Shown: positions 1-8,479, counted from the first letter of the stretch. The stretch is 64,000 nt of DNA from Nocardia bhagyanarayanae (GCF_006716565.1 NZ_VFPG01000002.1:1178001-1242000), one strand, 5' to 3'. Notes: generated by a model not told the origin, from the sequence alone. Made by a program: numbers and translations.

Positions 1-111
1 AGGCCACACGCCTTCACCGGGTGCTGCGCGGACTCGCTCACAGCGCCTGTATGCCGTCGACCTGGTATGCAGCCTGGAGGTTCGCGTTGGCTGGATTAAC
101 TCGGCGAAGAT

Positions 112-513
112 TCACCGCGGCGGCTGCAGAACCTCGGTCCACCGGGTGCCGTCCCACCACCGGTGGTTCCCGGAACCCGCCGGATCGATGTACCAGCCGG
201 GTGGCGGCCCGACCGGCGGCGGAAGAAGTGCGGAAGGTCCCGGCCGAGGTCCCCCGGCGCGGGCAAGCGCCCGGAGCAGCAAGAATACGAACAGCAACGC
301 TCCTCCCACGCAGAACGTCGCCACTACCTCGGTGTTGGTGAGATCGTGTTCGGTCACGTACCACATGACGAAGAGGACAAGGAAGAGGCCAGCCAAACCC
401 TCGGTTCGGTTTCGCCGCCTTCTGGCATCTTCGCGGCTGATCCCCGGACGGGGGACCGTTGTGTCCGAACGTCTTTCGTACGGGTCGCTGGGCGGCGGAA
501 ATGGCTGCGACAT
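112..513 (-). CDS. DUF2510-domain small membrane protein
   Basis: A 133-residue protein of unknown function. A polar, Pro-rich N-terminus is followed by two hydrophobic segments around residues 48-80 (one containing LFLVLFVMWYV, one FCVGGALLFVFLLLRAL). The C-terminus carries a DUF2510-type motif (GWYIDPAGSGNHRWWDGTRWT), a short Trp-rich module seen in many actinobacterial envelope proteins. An open frame continues upstream to 768, but that part is the shadow of the next gene. The ATG at 513 is chosen because it lies 7 bases after the stop of the upstream gene and is preceded by AGGGG. It is probably co-transcribed with the DUF4352 gene. Its role is unknown. Confidence 0.75.
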   Translation of the reverse strand: MSQPFPPPSDPYERRSDTTVPRPGISREDARRRRNRTEGLAGLFLVLFVMWYVTEHDLTNTEVVATFCVGGALLFVFLLLRALARAGGPRPGPSALLPPPVGPPPGWYIDPAGSGNHRWWDGTRWTEVLQPPR

Positions 514-520
514 TGGGCCC

Positions 521-1204
521 CTACCGCAGTGCGACCTTGGCGCCGCCGGAGAACAGGGAGTCGTGCAGTTGGAGGGTGGTCGGGATGGTGCCGACCGGGA
601 CGTCGAACACGAGGGCCACCGAGATCTCGAGTCCCGGGTTGAGGTCGTACTCGACGGTGTCCGAATCGAGCGCGCGGGCGGCCGAGCTGTTGTTCGCGAA
701 CTCGCGGCCCTGGTCGTCGATAAGGGTTTGGTTGCTGTCGAAGTAGCTGCGGGGCTCGTCGCCGACATTCGTGATGTCGATGTGGATCACGACGAACTCG
801 CTCCTGGCCTTCTGCTCGAACATGCCCGTGCCGACCTTGGCGACCGGGGGATCCACGCGAGTGACCTGGAACTCGAACTTGCCGTCCCGCACCGGTGAAC
901 CCGCGGGAGCGATCACATCGCGCGGATCGGGGGCGTTCGACTCACGCCCCGGCGCCGCGATCGCCGGTGGTGCGCTCGCGGTCGAGCTGTTGTTGCCGCC
1001 GCCGCTACCGCTGCTCGCCAGGCCGACGATGCCGAAGCAACCGCCGCACAGCAGGACGAACCCGCCGATCAGAATCCACGGCCAAACCGGCGTTTTCCGC
1101 GGTTGCGGAGGGTGCGGGGGATAGGGGTAGCCCGGTTGTGGCTGCTGGCTGTAGTACGGCGGCTGCGGTCCGTTGGGGCCGGGTGGAGGCGGCGGGAAAG
1201 ACAA
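521..1204 (-). CDS. DUF4352-type membrane-anchored protein
   Basis: A 227-residue protein with three parts. There is a cytoplasmic Pro/Tyr/Gln/Gly-rich tail (about residues 1-38), one transmembrane helix (WPWILIGGFVLLCGGCFGIV), and a Ser/Gly linker leading to an extracytoplasmic beta-rich domain of about 120 residues. That domain resembles DUF4352 (the KFEFQVTRVDP start and FVVIHIDITNVGDEP core are typical). The family is common in Gram-positive bacteria and is linked to the cell envelope, but no enzymatic activity is known. It is the first gene of a two-gene minus-strand unit with the DUF2510 protein, 7 bases apart. Start ATG at 1204. Confidence 0.85.
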   Translation of the reverse strand: MSFPPPPPGPNGPQPPYYSQQPQPGYPYPPHPPQPRKTPVWPWILIGGFVLLCGGCFGIVGLASSGSGGGNNSSTASAPPAIAAPGRESNAPDPRDVIAPAGSPVRDGKFEFQVTRVDPPVAKVGTGMFEQKARSEFVVIHIDITNVGDEPRSYFDSNQTLIDDQGREFANNSSAARALDSDTVEYDLNPGLEISVALVFDVPVGTIPTTLQLHDSLFSGGAKVALR

Positions 1205-1480
1205 GGGAACCCCCTGGTTGCTGTAGTGGCGTCGCTGTGTCGATCTGGTTGGTGCTGCGGGCTGTTACGGGGTTTGCTCGGGCGTTCGGTATGGGCTGGT
1301 GTGGATAGCTGCATGGGCGCGGCGGACATCCTCGAGGAGGATGTAGCGACCTGAGGAAGTATTGTCCGCCAGCGCAATTCCGATGTTGGCAGATGCCGCA
1401 ATCAGGTGTCTTCGGGGTTTCGTCCAGCGAGTGCAGTCGGTGCGGGTGCCAGGGGTAGCGCTGACTTTGGAGCTTTGGGT

Positions 1481-1656
1481 TGGGCAACGGGCTCCGGGGG
1501 CACGCCCGCTCGGGCGCGCACTCGGTCCCAGGTATTCCTCGAACGGTGCTGGGCACGTCGTGTGCCGTACCCGGCTTACCTCCCGCAGTTGGGTGCGGTG
1601 TCTTGGTTTCCGGCGTGGTCGACCGGCTCTGGTTGCGTCTAGAGAGGGCAAGTGGA
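1481..1656 (+). repeat. Left arm of imperfect inverted repeat (decayed coding remnant)
   Basis: This segment matches the reverse complement of 1962-2140. Two blocks are identical: 1562-1591 equals the reverse complement of 2030-2059 (30 bases), and 1630-1650 equals that of 1970-1990 (21 bases). The rest diverges by substitutions and small indels. In the best frame both arms encode a common peptide (VPYPAYLPQL) followed in the right arm by a hydrophobic stretch; an indel breaks this frame in the left arm. I read it as a duplicated fragment of a small membrane-protein gene. Outer boundaries are approximate. Confidence 0.7.
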
Positions 1657-1707
1657 AAGAGTCTTTGGCCGATCAGCCCTGGAAGAGCTGTTGGCCTGTC
1701 AAGCCCC

Positions 1708-1805
1708 CAACCACCATTTGACTACCGTCGATAGAGAAATGGATTCGACGGTAGTCAAATGGTGGCTTTCGAAGATCAAATAGCAACCATTTGACTACCG
1801 TCGAT
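1708..1805. repeat. Three-copy 19-21 bp element forming mutually exclusive hairpins
   Basis: Copy 1 (1711-1731) and copy 2 (1745-1765) are a perfect 21-bp inverted repeat with a 13-base loop. Copy 3 (1787-1805) repeats the core CCATTTGACTACCGTCGA in the orientation of copy 1. Copy 2 can therefore pair either with copy 1 or with copy 3, and the two pairings exclude each other. Copy 3 is followed directly by a short T run, so the 2:3 hairpin resembles a rho-independent terminator and the 1:2 hairpin an anti-terminator. It could equally be a cluster of protein-binding sites or the end of a mobile repeat. Confidence 0.8.
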
Positions 1806-1961
1806 TTTCACGGCCTTCCCCGCGCCTGCATCGGGCGCGCTGGCGCCGCATCGGACTAGCTCGCGACCTCTGCCCACGCCGCAAAGTGCTAGTTCTTGTG
1901 TGCGAACTGTGCATGACTGCATGTGACGACCGCCCCTACACCGCAGCTTCACCCTCCGACT

Positions 1962-2140
1962 CCACTCGCTGCCCTCTCTAGACGCAACCACAGCCAGATG
2001 ACCACGCTGGAAGCCGCACCCACGCCCACCAACTGCGGGAGGTAAGCCGGGTACGGCACCCAACGCGCCCAGCCCTGTTCGAGGCAAACCTGGGCCAACC
2101 GCGCGTGAAGAGCGAGCCCAATCCCCGGAACCCGTCTGCC
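1962..2140 (-). repeat. Right arm of imperfect inverted repeat (decayed coding remnant)
   Basis: Partner of the arm at 1481-1656, in opposite orientation about 300 bases away. Read on the minus strand it encodes a stretch with VPYPAYLPQL followed by a hydrophobic run (SSVVIWLWLRLERA), plausibly the end of a small membrane protein. No ribosome binding site or start supports expression today. It ends about 90 bases before the plus-strand gene at 2231. Confidence 0.65.
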
Positions 2141-2230
2141 ACCGCACCACCCCCGCAAGCACCGATGGAACCCCGCTGAGACTGCCCCCACTCCGGCAGC
2201 CGAGCAGCAGGACCGTAATACGGTGCACCG

Positions 2231-2695
2231 GTGGCAGACATCTTCGAGTTCACCCTGTCCCTCGATCTACGGGACGAGCTTTCGGAGGCGGATGTTGCCG
2301 AGCTGCGTTGGCATCTGGGGCTCGGCGATCTACCGGAATCCGGCCTTCGGATCGAGAGCGGTAGCCGCTGGCTGATCGAGAACGACGAGGGGCACCTGGT
2401 CGAGCTGGATCCACAGCCGCTCCTCGATCAGCGCGGACCCGCATGCGAAACTGGCGGAATACTGACCGCAAGCCTCGAGCGAACGCCGACCGGTTGGCGT
2501 CTCGAAGCGCGGCAGGAGGTGCATCCCGAGGTGTTTCCGGAGATGAGCGCGCTGATGCGCTGGCTGTACCTGCGGGTGGACTTCGGCATGGTCCAACCCG
2601 ATGGTTCCGTCGAGCTCGGTCGGCTGCGTGGGTACGAAGACGAACACTCGCAACCCCTCCTCGTCAGAGACGATCGCGTCTTCTGGCCGAGGTAG
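2231..2695 (+). CDS. Hypothetical protein (154 aa)
   Basis: A soluble, acidic 154-residue protein, with no signal peptide or membrane segment, that I do not recognise. The opening FEFTLSLDLRDELSEADVAELRWHLGLG looks like an alternating strand/helix fold. The sequence has coding character (G/C-ended codons) in this frame only. The start is the GTG at 2231; no strong Shine-Dalgarno is visible, so the start is less certain. It lies 59 bases upstream of ilvD on the same strand, but nothing in it suggests a link to branched-chain amino acid synthesis. Confidence 0.7.
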   Translation: MADIFEFTLSLDLRDELSEADVAELRWHLGLGDLPESGLRIESGSRWLIENDEGHLVELDPQPLLDQRGPACETGGILTASLERTPTGWRLEARQEVHPEVFPEMSALMRWLYLRVDFGMVQPDGSVELGRLRGYEDEHSQPLLVRDDRVFWPR

Positions 2696-2754
2696 TTGGA
2701 GGGTTCGGCGTGGTCGGCGGCGTAATCGGGGTGGAGCGAGGATGATGGGGAATC

Positions 2755-4461
2755 GTGCCCGAGAATCAGAAGGTCTCCGATCTCAAGCCGCGTAGCCGCG
2801 ACGTCACCGACGGACTGGAGAGGGCCGCCGCGCGCGGGATGTTGCGTGCGGTCGGTATGGGGGATGCGGACTGGGAGAAGCCGCAGATCGGGGTTGCCTC
2901 GTCGTGGAACGAGATCACGCCGTGCAATCTGTCGCTGGACCGGCTCGCCCAGGGGTGCAAGGACGGTGTCTTCTCCGGTGGCGGCTACCCGATGCAGTTC
3001 GGCACCATCTCGGTGTCCGACGGCATCTCCATGGGACACGAGGGGATGCATTTCTCCCTGGTCTCGCGGGAGGTGATCGCCGACAGCGTCGAGACAGTGA
3101 TGCAGGCCGAGCGGCTCGACGGCTCGGTGCTGCTCGCGGGGTGCGACAAGTCGCTGCCGGGGATGCTGATGGCGGCGGCCAGGCTGAATCTGGCCAGCGT
3201 GTTCCTGTACGCGGGGTCGATCCTGCCTGGCATCGCGAAACTCTCCGACGGCAGCGAGCGCGAGGTGACGATCATCGACGCGTTCGAAGCGGTCGGCGCC
3301 TGCGCGCGCGGACTGATGAGCCGCGACGACGTCGACGCCATCGAGCGGGCGATCTGTCCCGGCGAGGGCGCCTGCGGCGGCATGTACACCGCCAACACCA
3401 TGGCGAGCGCGGCCGAGGCGCTCGGCATGTCGCTGCCGGGCAGCGCGGCGCCGCCCGCTACCGACCGCCGCCGCGACGGTTACGCCCGGCGCAGCGGCGA
3501 GGCGGTGGTCGAGTTGATCCGGCAGGGCATCACCGCCTGCGACATCATGACCAAACCAGCGTTCGAGAACGCGATCGCGGTCGTCATGGCCTTCGGCGGC
3601 TCCACCAACGCCGTGCTGCACCTGCTCGCCATCGCGCACGAGGCGAACGTCGACCTGTCGCTGGACGATTTCGCGCGGATCGGCCGCCGGGTGCCGCACT
3701 TGGCCGACGTCAAACCCTTCGGCAGGCATGTGATGACCGACGTGGACCGCATCGGCGGCGTGCCGGTGATGATGAAGGCGCTGCTCGACGCCGGTTTGCT
3801 GAACGGCGACTGCCTGACGGTGACGGGCCGGACGGTGGCGGAGAACCTCGCCGAGATCACGCCGCCGGACCCCGACGGCAACGTGATCCGCGCGATGGCC
3901 TCGCCGATCCATCCCACCGGCGGCATCACCATCCTCACCGGCACCCTCGCGCCGGAGGGCGCCGTGGTCAAGTCGGCGGGCTTCGAGTCCGACGTATTCG
4001 TCGGCACCGCACGGGTTTTCGACGGCGAGCGCGCCGCGATGGACGCACTCGAGGACGGCACGATCACGGCGGGCGACGTGGTCGTCATCCGGTACGAGGG
4101 CCCCAAGGGCGGTCCCGGGATGCGCGAGATGCTGGCCATCACCGCGGCCATCAAAGGCGCGGGCCTCGGCAAGGACGTGCTGCTGCTCACCGACGGACGG
4201 TTCTCCGGCGGCACCACCGGTCTGTGCGTCGGGCACGTCGCGCCGGAAGCCGTCGACGGCGGCCCCATCGCGTTCGTGCGCGACGGCGACCGCATCCGCC
4301 TCGACGTCGCCGCGGGCAAGCTGGATGTGATGGTCGACGAAAGCGAGCTCGTCCAGCGCCGCGAGGGTTGGAAGCCCTTACCGCCCCGCTACACCCGCGG
4401 TGTGCTGGCGAAGTACACGAAGCTGGTCGGCTCGGCGTCCGGCGGCGCGGTCTGCGATTGA
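2755..4461 (+). CDS. ilvD: Dihydroxy-acid dehydratase
   Basis: A 568-residue enzyme that dehydrates 2,3-dihydroxy-isovalerate and 2,3-dihydroxy-3-methylvalerate to the 2-oxo acids, the third common step of valine and isoleucine synthesis. Length and sequence are typical of IlvD/EDD. Probable iron-sulfur-cluster and active-site Cys are at 57 (ITPCNLS), 130 (GCDKSLPG) and 207 ([12 protein letters not shown]). The Mg2+/substrate region [11 protein letters not shown] and the C-terminal GRFSGGTTG motif are present. The GTG start at 2755 gives the usual N-terminus. No other ilv or leu gene is nearby, so it stands alone, as is common in mycobacteria and nocardiae. Confidence 0.97.
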   Translation: MPENQKVSDLKPRSRDVTDGLERAAARGMLRAVGMGDADWEKPQIGVASSWNEITPCNLSLDRLAQGCKDGVFSGGGYPMQFGTISVSDGISMGHEGMHFSLVSREVIADSVETVMQAERLDGSVLLAGCDKSLPGMLMAAARLNLASVFLYAGSILPGIAKLSDGSEREVTIIDAFEAVGACARGLMSRDDVDAIERAICPGEGACGGMYTANTMASAAEALGMSLPGSAAPPATDRRRDGYARRSGEAVVELIRQGITACDIMTKPAFENAIAVVMAFGGSTNAVLHLLAIAHEANVDLSLDDFARIGRRVPHLADVKPFGRHVMTDVDRIGGVPVMMKALLDAGLLNGDCLTVTGRTVAENLAEITPPDPDGNVIRAMASPIHPTGGITILTGTLAPEGAVVKSAGFESDVFVGTARVFDGERAAMDALEDGTITAGDVVVIRYEGPKGGPGMREMLAITAAIKGAGLGKDVLLLTDGRFSGGTTGLCVGHVAPEAVDGGPIAFVRDGDRIRLDVAAGKLDVMVDESELVQRREGWKPLPPRYTRGVLAKYTKLVGSASGGAVCD

Positions 4462-4639
4462 CCGCGAAAGGTCCTGGGACAGTGGGCGATTGAGCACCCG
4501 TGCATCAATCGCCACAGCCACGCCGAATATGGCTGCGGCGGAAGGGATATTCGGTTGTTCCGCGCCACCTACGGCACCACGCCAGCGGTGACCAGGACCG
4601 CCGTCCCCTACCGCCCGTCCGGTCTGTGCGCGGTCATGC

Positions 4640-4843
4640 GGCCGAATGCGGCCAGACCGGGTCGGCAGCGATCAGGACCGTCGCGCCCGCAGCCACTCGG
4701 ACCGGGGTCCGGCTCACTTGGTCGGCGGCGGTGCGACCGAGTCGGCAACGATCGTTACCGTCGCGCTCGCAGCTCACCCGGGTCAGGGCCCGGCGCACCT
4801 GGTCGGGTGCGTGCGACCGAGTCGGCAACGATCGTGATGGCGC
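4640..4843. repeat. Degenerate ~80-bp tandem repeat, 2.4 copies
   Basis: Approximate units are 4640-4729, 4730-4809 and a partial 4810-4843. The second and third units both begin GTGCGACCGAGTCGGCAACG followed by ATCGT, and unit 1 has the related GGTCGGCAGCGATC. Each full unit then continues through a CGTCGCGC(C/T)CGCAGC block to a CACxTGGTCGG block. Units 2 and 3 are the more alike, suggesting recent duplication. No open frame is shared by the copies. It may be a local slippage product or a set of binding sites. Confidence 0.65.
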
Positions 4844-4863
4844 CGCCCCGACCTGCACGCGGC

Positions 4864-5130
4864 TTACTCAATCGAATGCGGGCCGACCGCGCCATCCAGC
4901 GACGGCACGTAGAGGTTGTGGTTGGCGCCGGCGCCGCACGCGCGCAGCACGTTCTCGTCGACGGCCGGGCTGACCCGAACCTGGTCGGCGGCTCCGCTCA
5001 TGGCGCAGAACTGGCGGTTGAAGCGCGAGACGTCCGCGCCGACCAGCCGAATGATGATGCCGTCGGCCCGGTCGAGATCGGGTGCAGCAGGAACTCGCGG
5101 AAGCTGGGCGTGCCGAGCGATCGTGACCGC
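4864..5130 (-). pseudogene. Decayed C-terminal coding fragment, frameshifted
   Basis: Minus-strand reading from about 5085 down to the stop at 4864 gives a protein-like stretch (ADGIIIRLVGADVSRFNRQF and on to NHNLYVPSLDG). Just upstream, in a different frame, is SFREFLLHP. The two join sensibly (FREFLLHP|DLDRADG) if one base is restored near 5088, so a single-base deletion is likely. No start codon with a ribosome binding site is visible upstream and I do not recognise the family. I treat it as the remnant of a lost gene. It could instead be a short real ORF starting at 5151. Confidence 0.4.
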
Positions 5131-5260
5131 CGCTGTCTCCCGCCCGAACATGCGCCTGAGTCCACCCGGCCGTGCCCTCGCCGAGTGCGCCTGCGCTCAC
5201 CCGGCCGGACCCGGGCCACGCCCTCGCCGACCGGAACCACTGTCCGCCCGACCGCCCGGC

Positions 5261-6250
5261 TCAGCGAACAGGACGCGACGCGGCGTCGGCATACCGCCGG
5301 GCCAGCCGCGCGAACGCTTCCCTGAGCTCGTCCGGCCCGACGACCTCGATATCGGCGTCGAATCCGCCGACGGTGGCCGCCAAGCCGTGCCACGACCACG
5401 AACCCAAGACGAGTCGGCAACGATTCGGGCCGAGTTCCTCGACGATTCCGTCCCGGCTGTAGCGGGACACCACGGCCGCGGGCAGGTCGAGGATCACCTC
5501 CCCGCGGCACGGCCAGTCACCCGACCCACCGGAGCCGCGGAATTTGCTCGCGACGAAGGCGGCGACGTCACCACCGGGTAGTTCGCGCGGAGTGAAGCGG
5601 GGGCCGGTGGGGATGCGCGGCGTGATCCGGTCGGCGCGGAAGGTGCGCCAGTCGTGGCGGTCGAGGTCCCAGGCGACGAGGTACCAGCGCCCCTCCCAGG
5701 TGACGAGGTGGTGGGGCTGCGCGCGGCGCGGCGTAGCGGTGGCCTCGCCGGAGGCCGGGGTGTAGTCGAAGCGCAACTCCTCGCGGGCGTGCACGGCGGC
5801 GCCGAGCGTCATGAGCACGCGGTTGTCGACCTGCGGGTTCGACCTGGTCGATGGCCGGTCCACGGCCGCGATCCGGAGCAGATCGATCCGGCGGCGCAGC
5901 CGGGCGGGCATGACCTGGCGGACGGTGTTCAGCGCGCGCTCGGCGGCCTCTTCGATGCACGCGCCGGTGGCGGCGGCGGTCTGGAGCGCGATGGCGAGAG
6001 CGACCGCCTGCTCGTCGTCGAAGAGCAACGGCGGCAGCTCTTTTCCCGCGTCGAGCCGGTAGCCGCCGTCGGGGCCCTTGACGGCCTGCACGGGGTAGCC
6101 GAGCTCGCGCAAGCGGTCGACGTCGCGGCGCACGGTGCGCGGGCTGACGCCCAATCGCTCAGCCAGCAGCGCACCGGGCCAGTCCCGGCGCGCTTGGAGC
6201 AGCGAGAGCATCGACAGCAGGCGCCCTGAAGTTTTCGGCACGATTCGCAT
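5261..6250 (-). CDS. WYL-domain HTH transcriptional regulator
   Basis: A 329-residue regulator. An N-terminal winged helix-turn-helix of the HTH_11/DeoR-like type (residues about 8-60, LAERLGVSPRTVRRDVDRL) is followed by the WYL ligand-sensing domain with its signature (GRWYLVAWDLDRHDWRTFR). A C-terminal WCX extension ends in the RRYADA tail. Length and order are typical of the actinobacterial YafY/WYL family. The ATG at 6250 is used; the frame is open further upstream but that overlaps the divergent gene. It faces the DinB gene across 85 bases and often such regulators control their neighbour, so the DinB protein is a likely target. Confidence 0.92.
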   Translation of the reverse strand: MRIVPKTSGRLLSMLSLLQARRDWPGALLAERLGVSPRTVRRDVDRLRELGYPVQAVKGPDGGYRLDAGKELPPLLFDDEQAVALAIALQTAAATGACIEEAAERALNTVRQVMPARLRRRIDLLRIAAVDRPSTRSNPQVDNRVLMTLGAAVHAREELRFDYTPASGEATATPRRAQPHHLVTWEGRWYLVAWDLDRHDWRTFRADRITPRIPTGPRFTPRELPGGDVAAFVASKFRGSGGSGDWPCRGEVILDLPAAVVSRYSRDGIVEELGPNRCRLVLGSWSWHGLAATVGGFDADIEVVGPDELREAFARLARRYADAASRPVR

Positions 6251-6335
6251 TCTGCCCGGAGAAGCGGACACAACCTGACCGCTATCCCTGCGACTGTCGT
6301 CTCGTACCGATCGACGACCGAAAGGGCCCGACGCC

Positions 6336-6902
6336 ATGACCGCAACCACCACCCTCGACGCCGAACGAATGGACCTCCTCGCCGAACTCGCGGCCGCACG
6401 CCTCGCACTGACCACCACGACGCGGGGACTCACCGACGAGCAGGCGGGCGAGCGCCCGACGGTCAGCGCGCTGTGCCTGGGCGGCCTGATCAAGCACGTT
6501 GCCGCCATGGAGGAGCAGTGGCTGCGTTTCGTGGTCGATGGGCCCTCGGCCATGCGCTACGACCTGCCCGATGGCGTCACCTGGGCGGACTTCGCGGCCG
6601 GTACGGCACGCGAGTTCCCGCAGTGGGCGATCGACCACCAGAACGAATTCCGGATGCTACCCGGCGAGACGCTGTCCGGAATCCTCGCGCACTACGAGGC
6701 GGTCGCCGCCCGTAGCGGGGAAATCATCGCGTCCGTGCCCGATCTGTCGGTGACGCACCCCCTGCCCGAGGCGCCGTGGCACGAGCCGGGGTCGGTGCGG
6801 AGTGTGCGGCGGGTACTGCTGCACGTCATCGCCGAGACCGCCCAGCACGCCGGGCACGCGGATATTCTGCGCGAGACCCTGGACGGGCAGAAGTCCAGCT
6901 AG
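6336..6902 (+). CDS. DinB-family (DUF664-like) protein
   Basis: A 188-residue four-helix-bundle protein of the DinB/DUF664 superfamily, which includes metal-dependent thiol transferases such as mycothiol or bacillithiol S-transferases. The three usual metal-binding His are visible: one in the first part (IKHVAAMEEQWL) and two near the end (ETAQHAGHADIL). The substrate cannot be read from sequence; a mycothiol-dependent detoxification role is possible in this kind of organism. It is transcribed divergently from the WYL regulator. Confidence 0.88.
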   Translation: MTATTTLDAERMDLLAELAAARLALTTTTRGLTDEQAGERPTVSALCLGGLIKHVAAMEEQWLRFVVDGPSAMRYDLPDGVTWADFAAGTAREFPQWAIDHQNEFRMLPGETLSGILAHYEAVAARSGEIIASVPDLSVTHPLPEAPWHEPGSVRSVRRVLLHVIAETAQHAGHADILRETLDGQKSS

Positions 6903-6912
6903 AAGAAGACAA

Positions 6913-6938
6913 GCGGTCGCGGGCCAGCCCGCGGCCGC
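6913..6938 (+). terminator. GC-rich hairpin downstream of the DinB gene
   Basis: GCGGTCGCGGGC pairs with GCCCGCGGCCGC across a 2-base gap, giving a near-perfect stem with one G-T wobble, 10 bases after the DinB stop. There is no T run, so it would be a U-less terminator as often proposed in actinomycetes. Confidence 0.5.
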
Positions 6939-7017
6939 CTCCTCGGGACCACGCTCGCCACCACCCACGCCGTATTCGTTCGCCCCGGCCCACTTCGGCA
7001 TGCCACAGTGAATCATC

Positions 7018-8022
7018 ATGGGACACAACGACAACGACGCGGAAAAGCTCCGTCTCATGGCGAGTCTGGCGACGCCGATGGCTCTGCGGGTCGCGGTGAC
7101 CCTTGGCCTACCGGACCGGCTCGTCGGCAACGGCGCCGACGCCTCCGCACTCGCGGTCGAACTCGACGTCTCGCCAGTCGCGCTCGACCTACTTCTGCGC
7201 CACCTCACCACACTCGGAGTCGTGGAACGGACATCCACCGGCTACCGCACCACCGAGTTCGGAGCGAACCTGTGCACCGACGCGGGCAACGGTTTCACCA
7301 ACATTCTGCTGCACCTGGATTCCGCTGCCGGTCGCGCCGAACTGGCCTTCGTCGAACTCGCCCACAGCATCGCCACCGGCCGAGCGGCCTACCCGCGCCG
7401 CTACGGCCAGGACTTCTGGGCCGATCTCGCTGAAAACCCTTACCTCCGTGAGTCGTTCGACCGGCAGATGGCCTTGCGCTTCCAAGAGCAGATCCCGCGA
7501 CTCGTCGCCGGTTTCGATTGGTCCCGGTTCTCCACCATCGTCGATGTCGGCGGCGGCCGAGGGATCCTGCTCGCCGCGATCCTGAAAGCCCACCCCCGGA
7601 TGCACGGCCACCTCGTCGATCTCGCGCCTACCGCGACCGAAGCCCGCCACACCTTCACCACCCGCGGTCTCGACGACCGAACCGATGTGACCGCGGGCAG
7701 CTTCTTCGACACCCTCCCGGCAGGTGCGGACGCCTACTTGCTGTCCGACATCCTGCACGACTGGGATGATGAGCACGCCCACCGCATCCTCGCCCGATGC
7801 GTCGAGGCCGCCCACCCGACCGGCCGCGTCCTCGTCATAGAGCCGGTAGGAGGACGACGAGCCAGCACCGAGATGGACCTGTCCATGCTCGCGATCTACG
7901 GCGGCCGCGAACGCCGCATCGAGGAGTTTCGCACCCTCGCCGCCTCACACGGACTGGCCCTCGAGACCGTGACCGACCTGACCGATCAACGCTGCCTACT
8001 CGAATTTCGGCTCGCGGCCTGA
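7018..8022 (+). CDS. SAM-dependent O-methyltransferase (plant COMT / AdoMet_MTase 2 type)
   Basis: A 334-residue two-domain methyltransferase. An N-terminal winged-helix dimerisation domain (residues about 15-90) is followed by a Rossmann domain with the SAM-binding motif DVGGGRG and the catalytic-loop region LSDILHDWDDEHA, whose His is the usual general base in small-molecule O-methyltransferases. Family members methylate phenolic hydroxyls of polyketides and other secondary metabolites. The substrate is unknown and there is no biosynthetic gene immediately next to it. The gene stands alone, 115 bases after the DinB gene. Confidence 0.92.
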   Translation: MGHNDNDAEKLRLMASLATPMALRVAVTLGLPDRLVGNGADASALAVELDVSPVALDLLLRHLTTLGVVERTSTGYRTTEFGANLCTDAGNGFTNILLHLDSAAGRAELAFVELAHSIATGRAAYPRRYGQDFWADLAENPYLRESFDRQMALRFQEQIPRLVAGFDWSRFSTIVDVGGGRGILLAAILKAHPRMHGHLVDLAPTATEARHTFTTRGLDDRTDVTAGSFFDTLPAGADAYLLSDILHDWDDEHAHRILARCVEAAHPTGRVLVIEPVGGRRASTEMDLSMLAIYGGRERRIEEFRTLAASHGLALETVTDLTDQRCLLEFRLAA

Positions 8023-8071
8023 CCCCACCGGGCAAGCCGATGGATGCTGTGGGGTGAGGGAGGATGGGCTC

Positions 8072-8479
8072 ATGGCTCTTTCGCTGCATCAGGCCGACTC
8101 GGTGATCTCGGCCGCTCGTAAGGCGGCAGCCGAACTGGGGGAGGCCGTCTCGCTCGCGGTCGTGGAGACCAGCGGCAAACTGGTGGCCTTCGCGTGTATG
8201 GACGGTGCGGCCCGGTATACGACCGAAATCGCGAAACGCAAGGCGGACACGGCTATTGCGCTGGGATTCGACACAGTGCACATGACCACCGCCACGCCCC
8301 AGGGCCAGCCGCTGGTTGGCGGACCGCCGCAATCGGGGACACACTCGCTGGTGCCCAACGGCGGTGGCGTGATCATCCGAGTCGGCGGCACGATCATCGG
8401 CGCGCTGGGCGTATCCGGCGCTGCTTCCTCGATCACCGATCACAAGATCGGCACGGCTGCCGTCGCTCGAGTGGATTGA
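8072..8479 (+). CDS. HbpS/GlcG-family heme-binding-like protein
   Basis: A 135-residue protein of the GlcG/HbpS (DUF336) family. It carries the characteristic segments LAVVETSGKLVAFACMDGA, KADTAIALGF and GGGVIIRVGGTIIGALGVSG. Streptomyces HbpS binds haem and senses redox stress, while GlcG is encoded with glycolate oxidase; the function here is undetermined. It has no signal peptide, unlike secreted HbpS. The ATG at 8072 is chosen because GAGGGAGGA lies 8 bases upstream; an in-frame GTG at 8054 would overlap that site. Confidence 0.9.
   Translation: MALSLHQADSVISAARKAAAELGEAVSLAVVETSGKLVAFACMDGAARYTTEIAKRKADTAIALGFDTVHMTTATPQGQPLVGGPPQSGTHSLVPNGGGVIIRVGGTIIGALGVSGAASSITDHKIGTAAVARVD

Larger units (their letters stand above)
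1205..2230. other. ~1 kb gene-poor island with nested inverted repeats
   Basis: No convincing intact gene lies here. Several short overlapping frames exist on both strands but none has a clear ribosome binding site or recognisable product. What it holds is a pair of inverted ~175-bp imperfect repeats (1481-1656 and 1962-2140) flanking a three-copy 19-21 bp element that forms hairpins (1708-1805). The translated repeat arms look like remnants of one short membrane-protein coding segment, duplicated in inverted orientation and then broken by indels. The stem region is A+T-richer than its surroundings. Confidence 0.6.
4462..5260. other. ~800-bp non-coding gap with tandem repeats and an ORF remnant
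   Basis: No intact gene is supported between ilvD and the WYL regulator. The gap contains a degenerate tandem repeat of about 80 bp (4640-4843), a minus-strand coding remnant with a probable frameshift (about 4864-5130), and further short GC-rich reiterations around 5160-5230 (CACCCGGCCG and GCCCTCGCCGA each occur twice). Long open frames here on the plus strand are a by-product of high GC. Confidence 0.55.

Noticed and set aside
1..111. A possible gene at the left edge
   Set aside because: Neither strand shows a binding site or recognisable product in these 111 bases; plus-strand frames are shadows of the DUF2510 gene.
1700..1810. A CRISPR array
   Set aside because: Only three copies, in alternating orientation with unequal 13- and 21-base spacing, and no cas genes nearby.
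2428..4236. A 602-codon open frame on the minus strand over ilvD
   Set aside because: It is antisense to a certain gene, has no family motif and an Arg/His-rich shadow composition; high GC produces such frames.
5261..6553. A longer WYL regulator starting at 6553
   Set aside because: The extra 101 residues overlap the divergent DinB gene and do not resemble the family; the ATG at 6250 gives the normal N-terminus.
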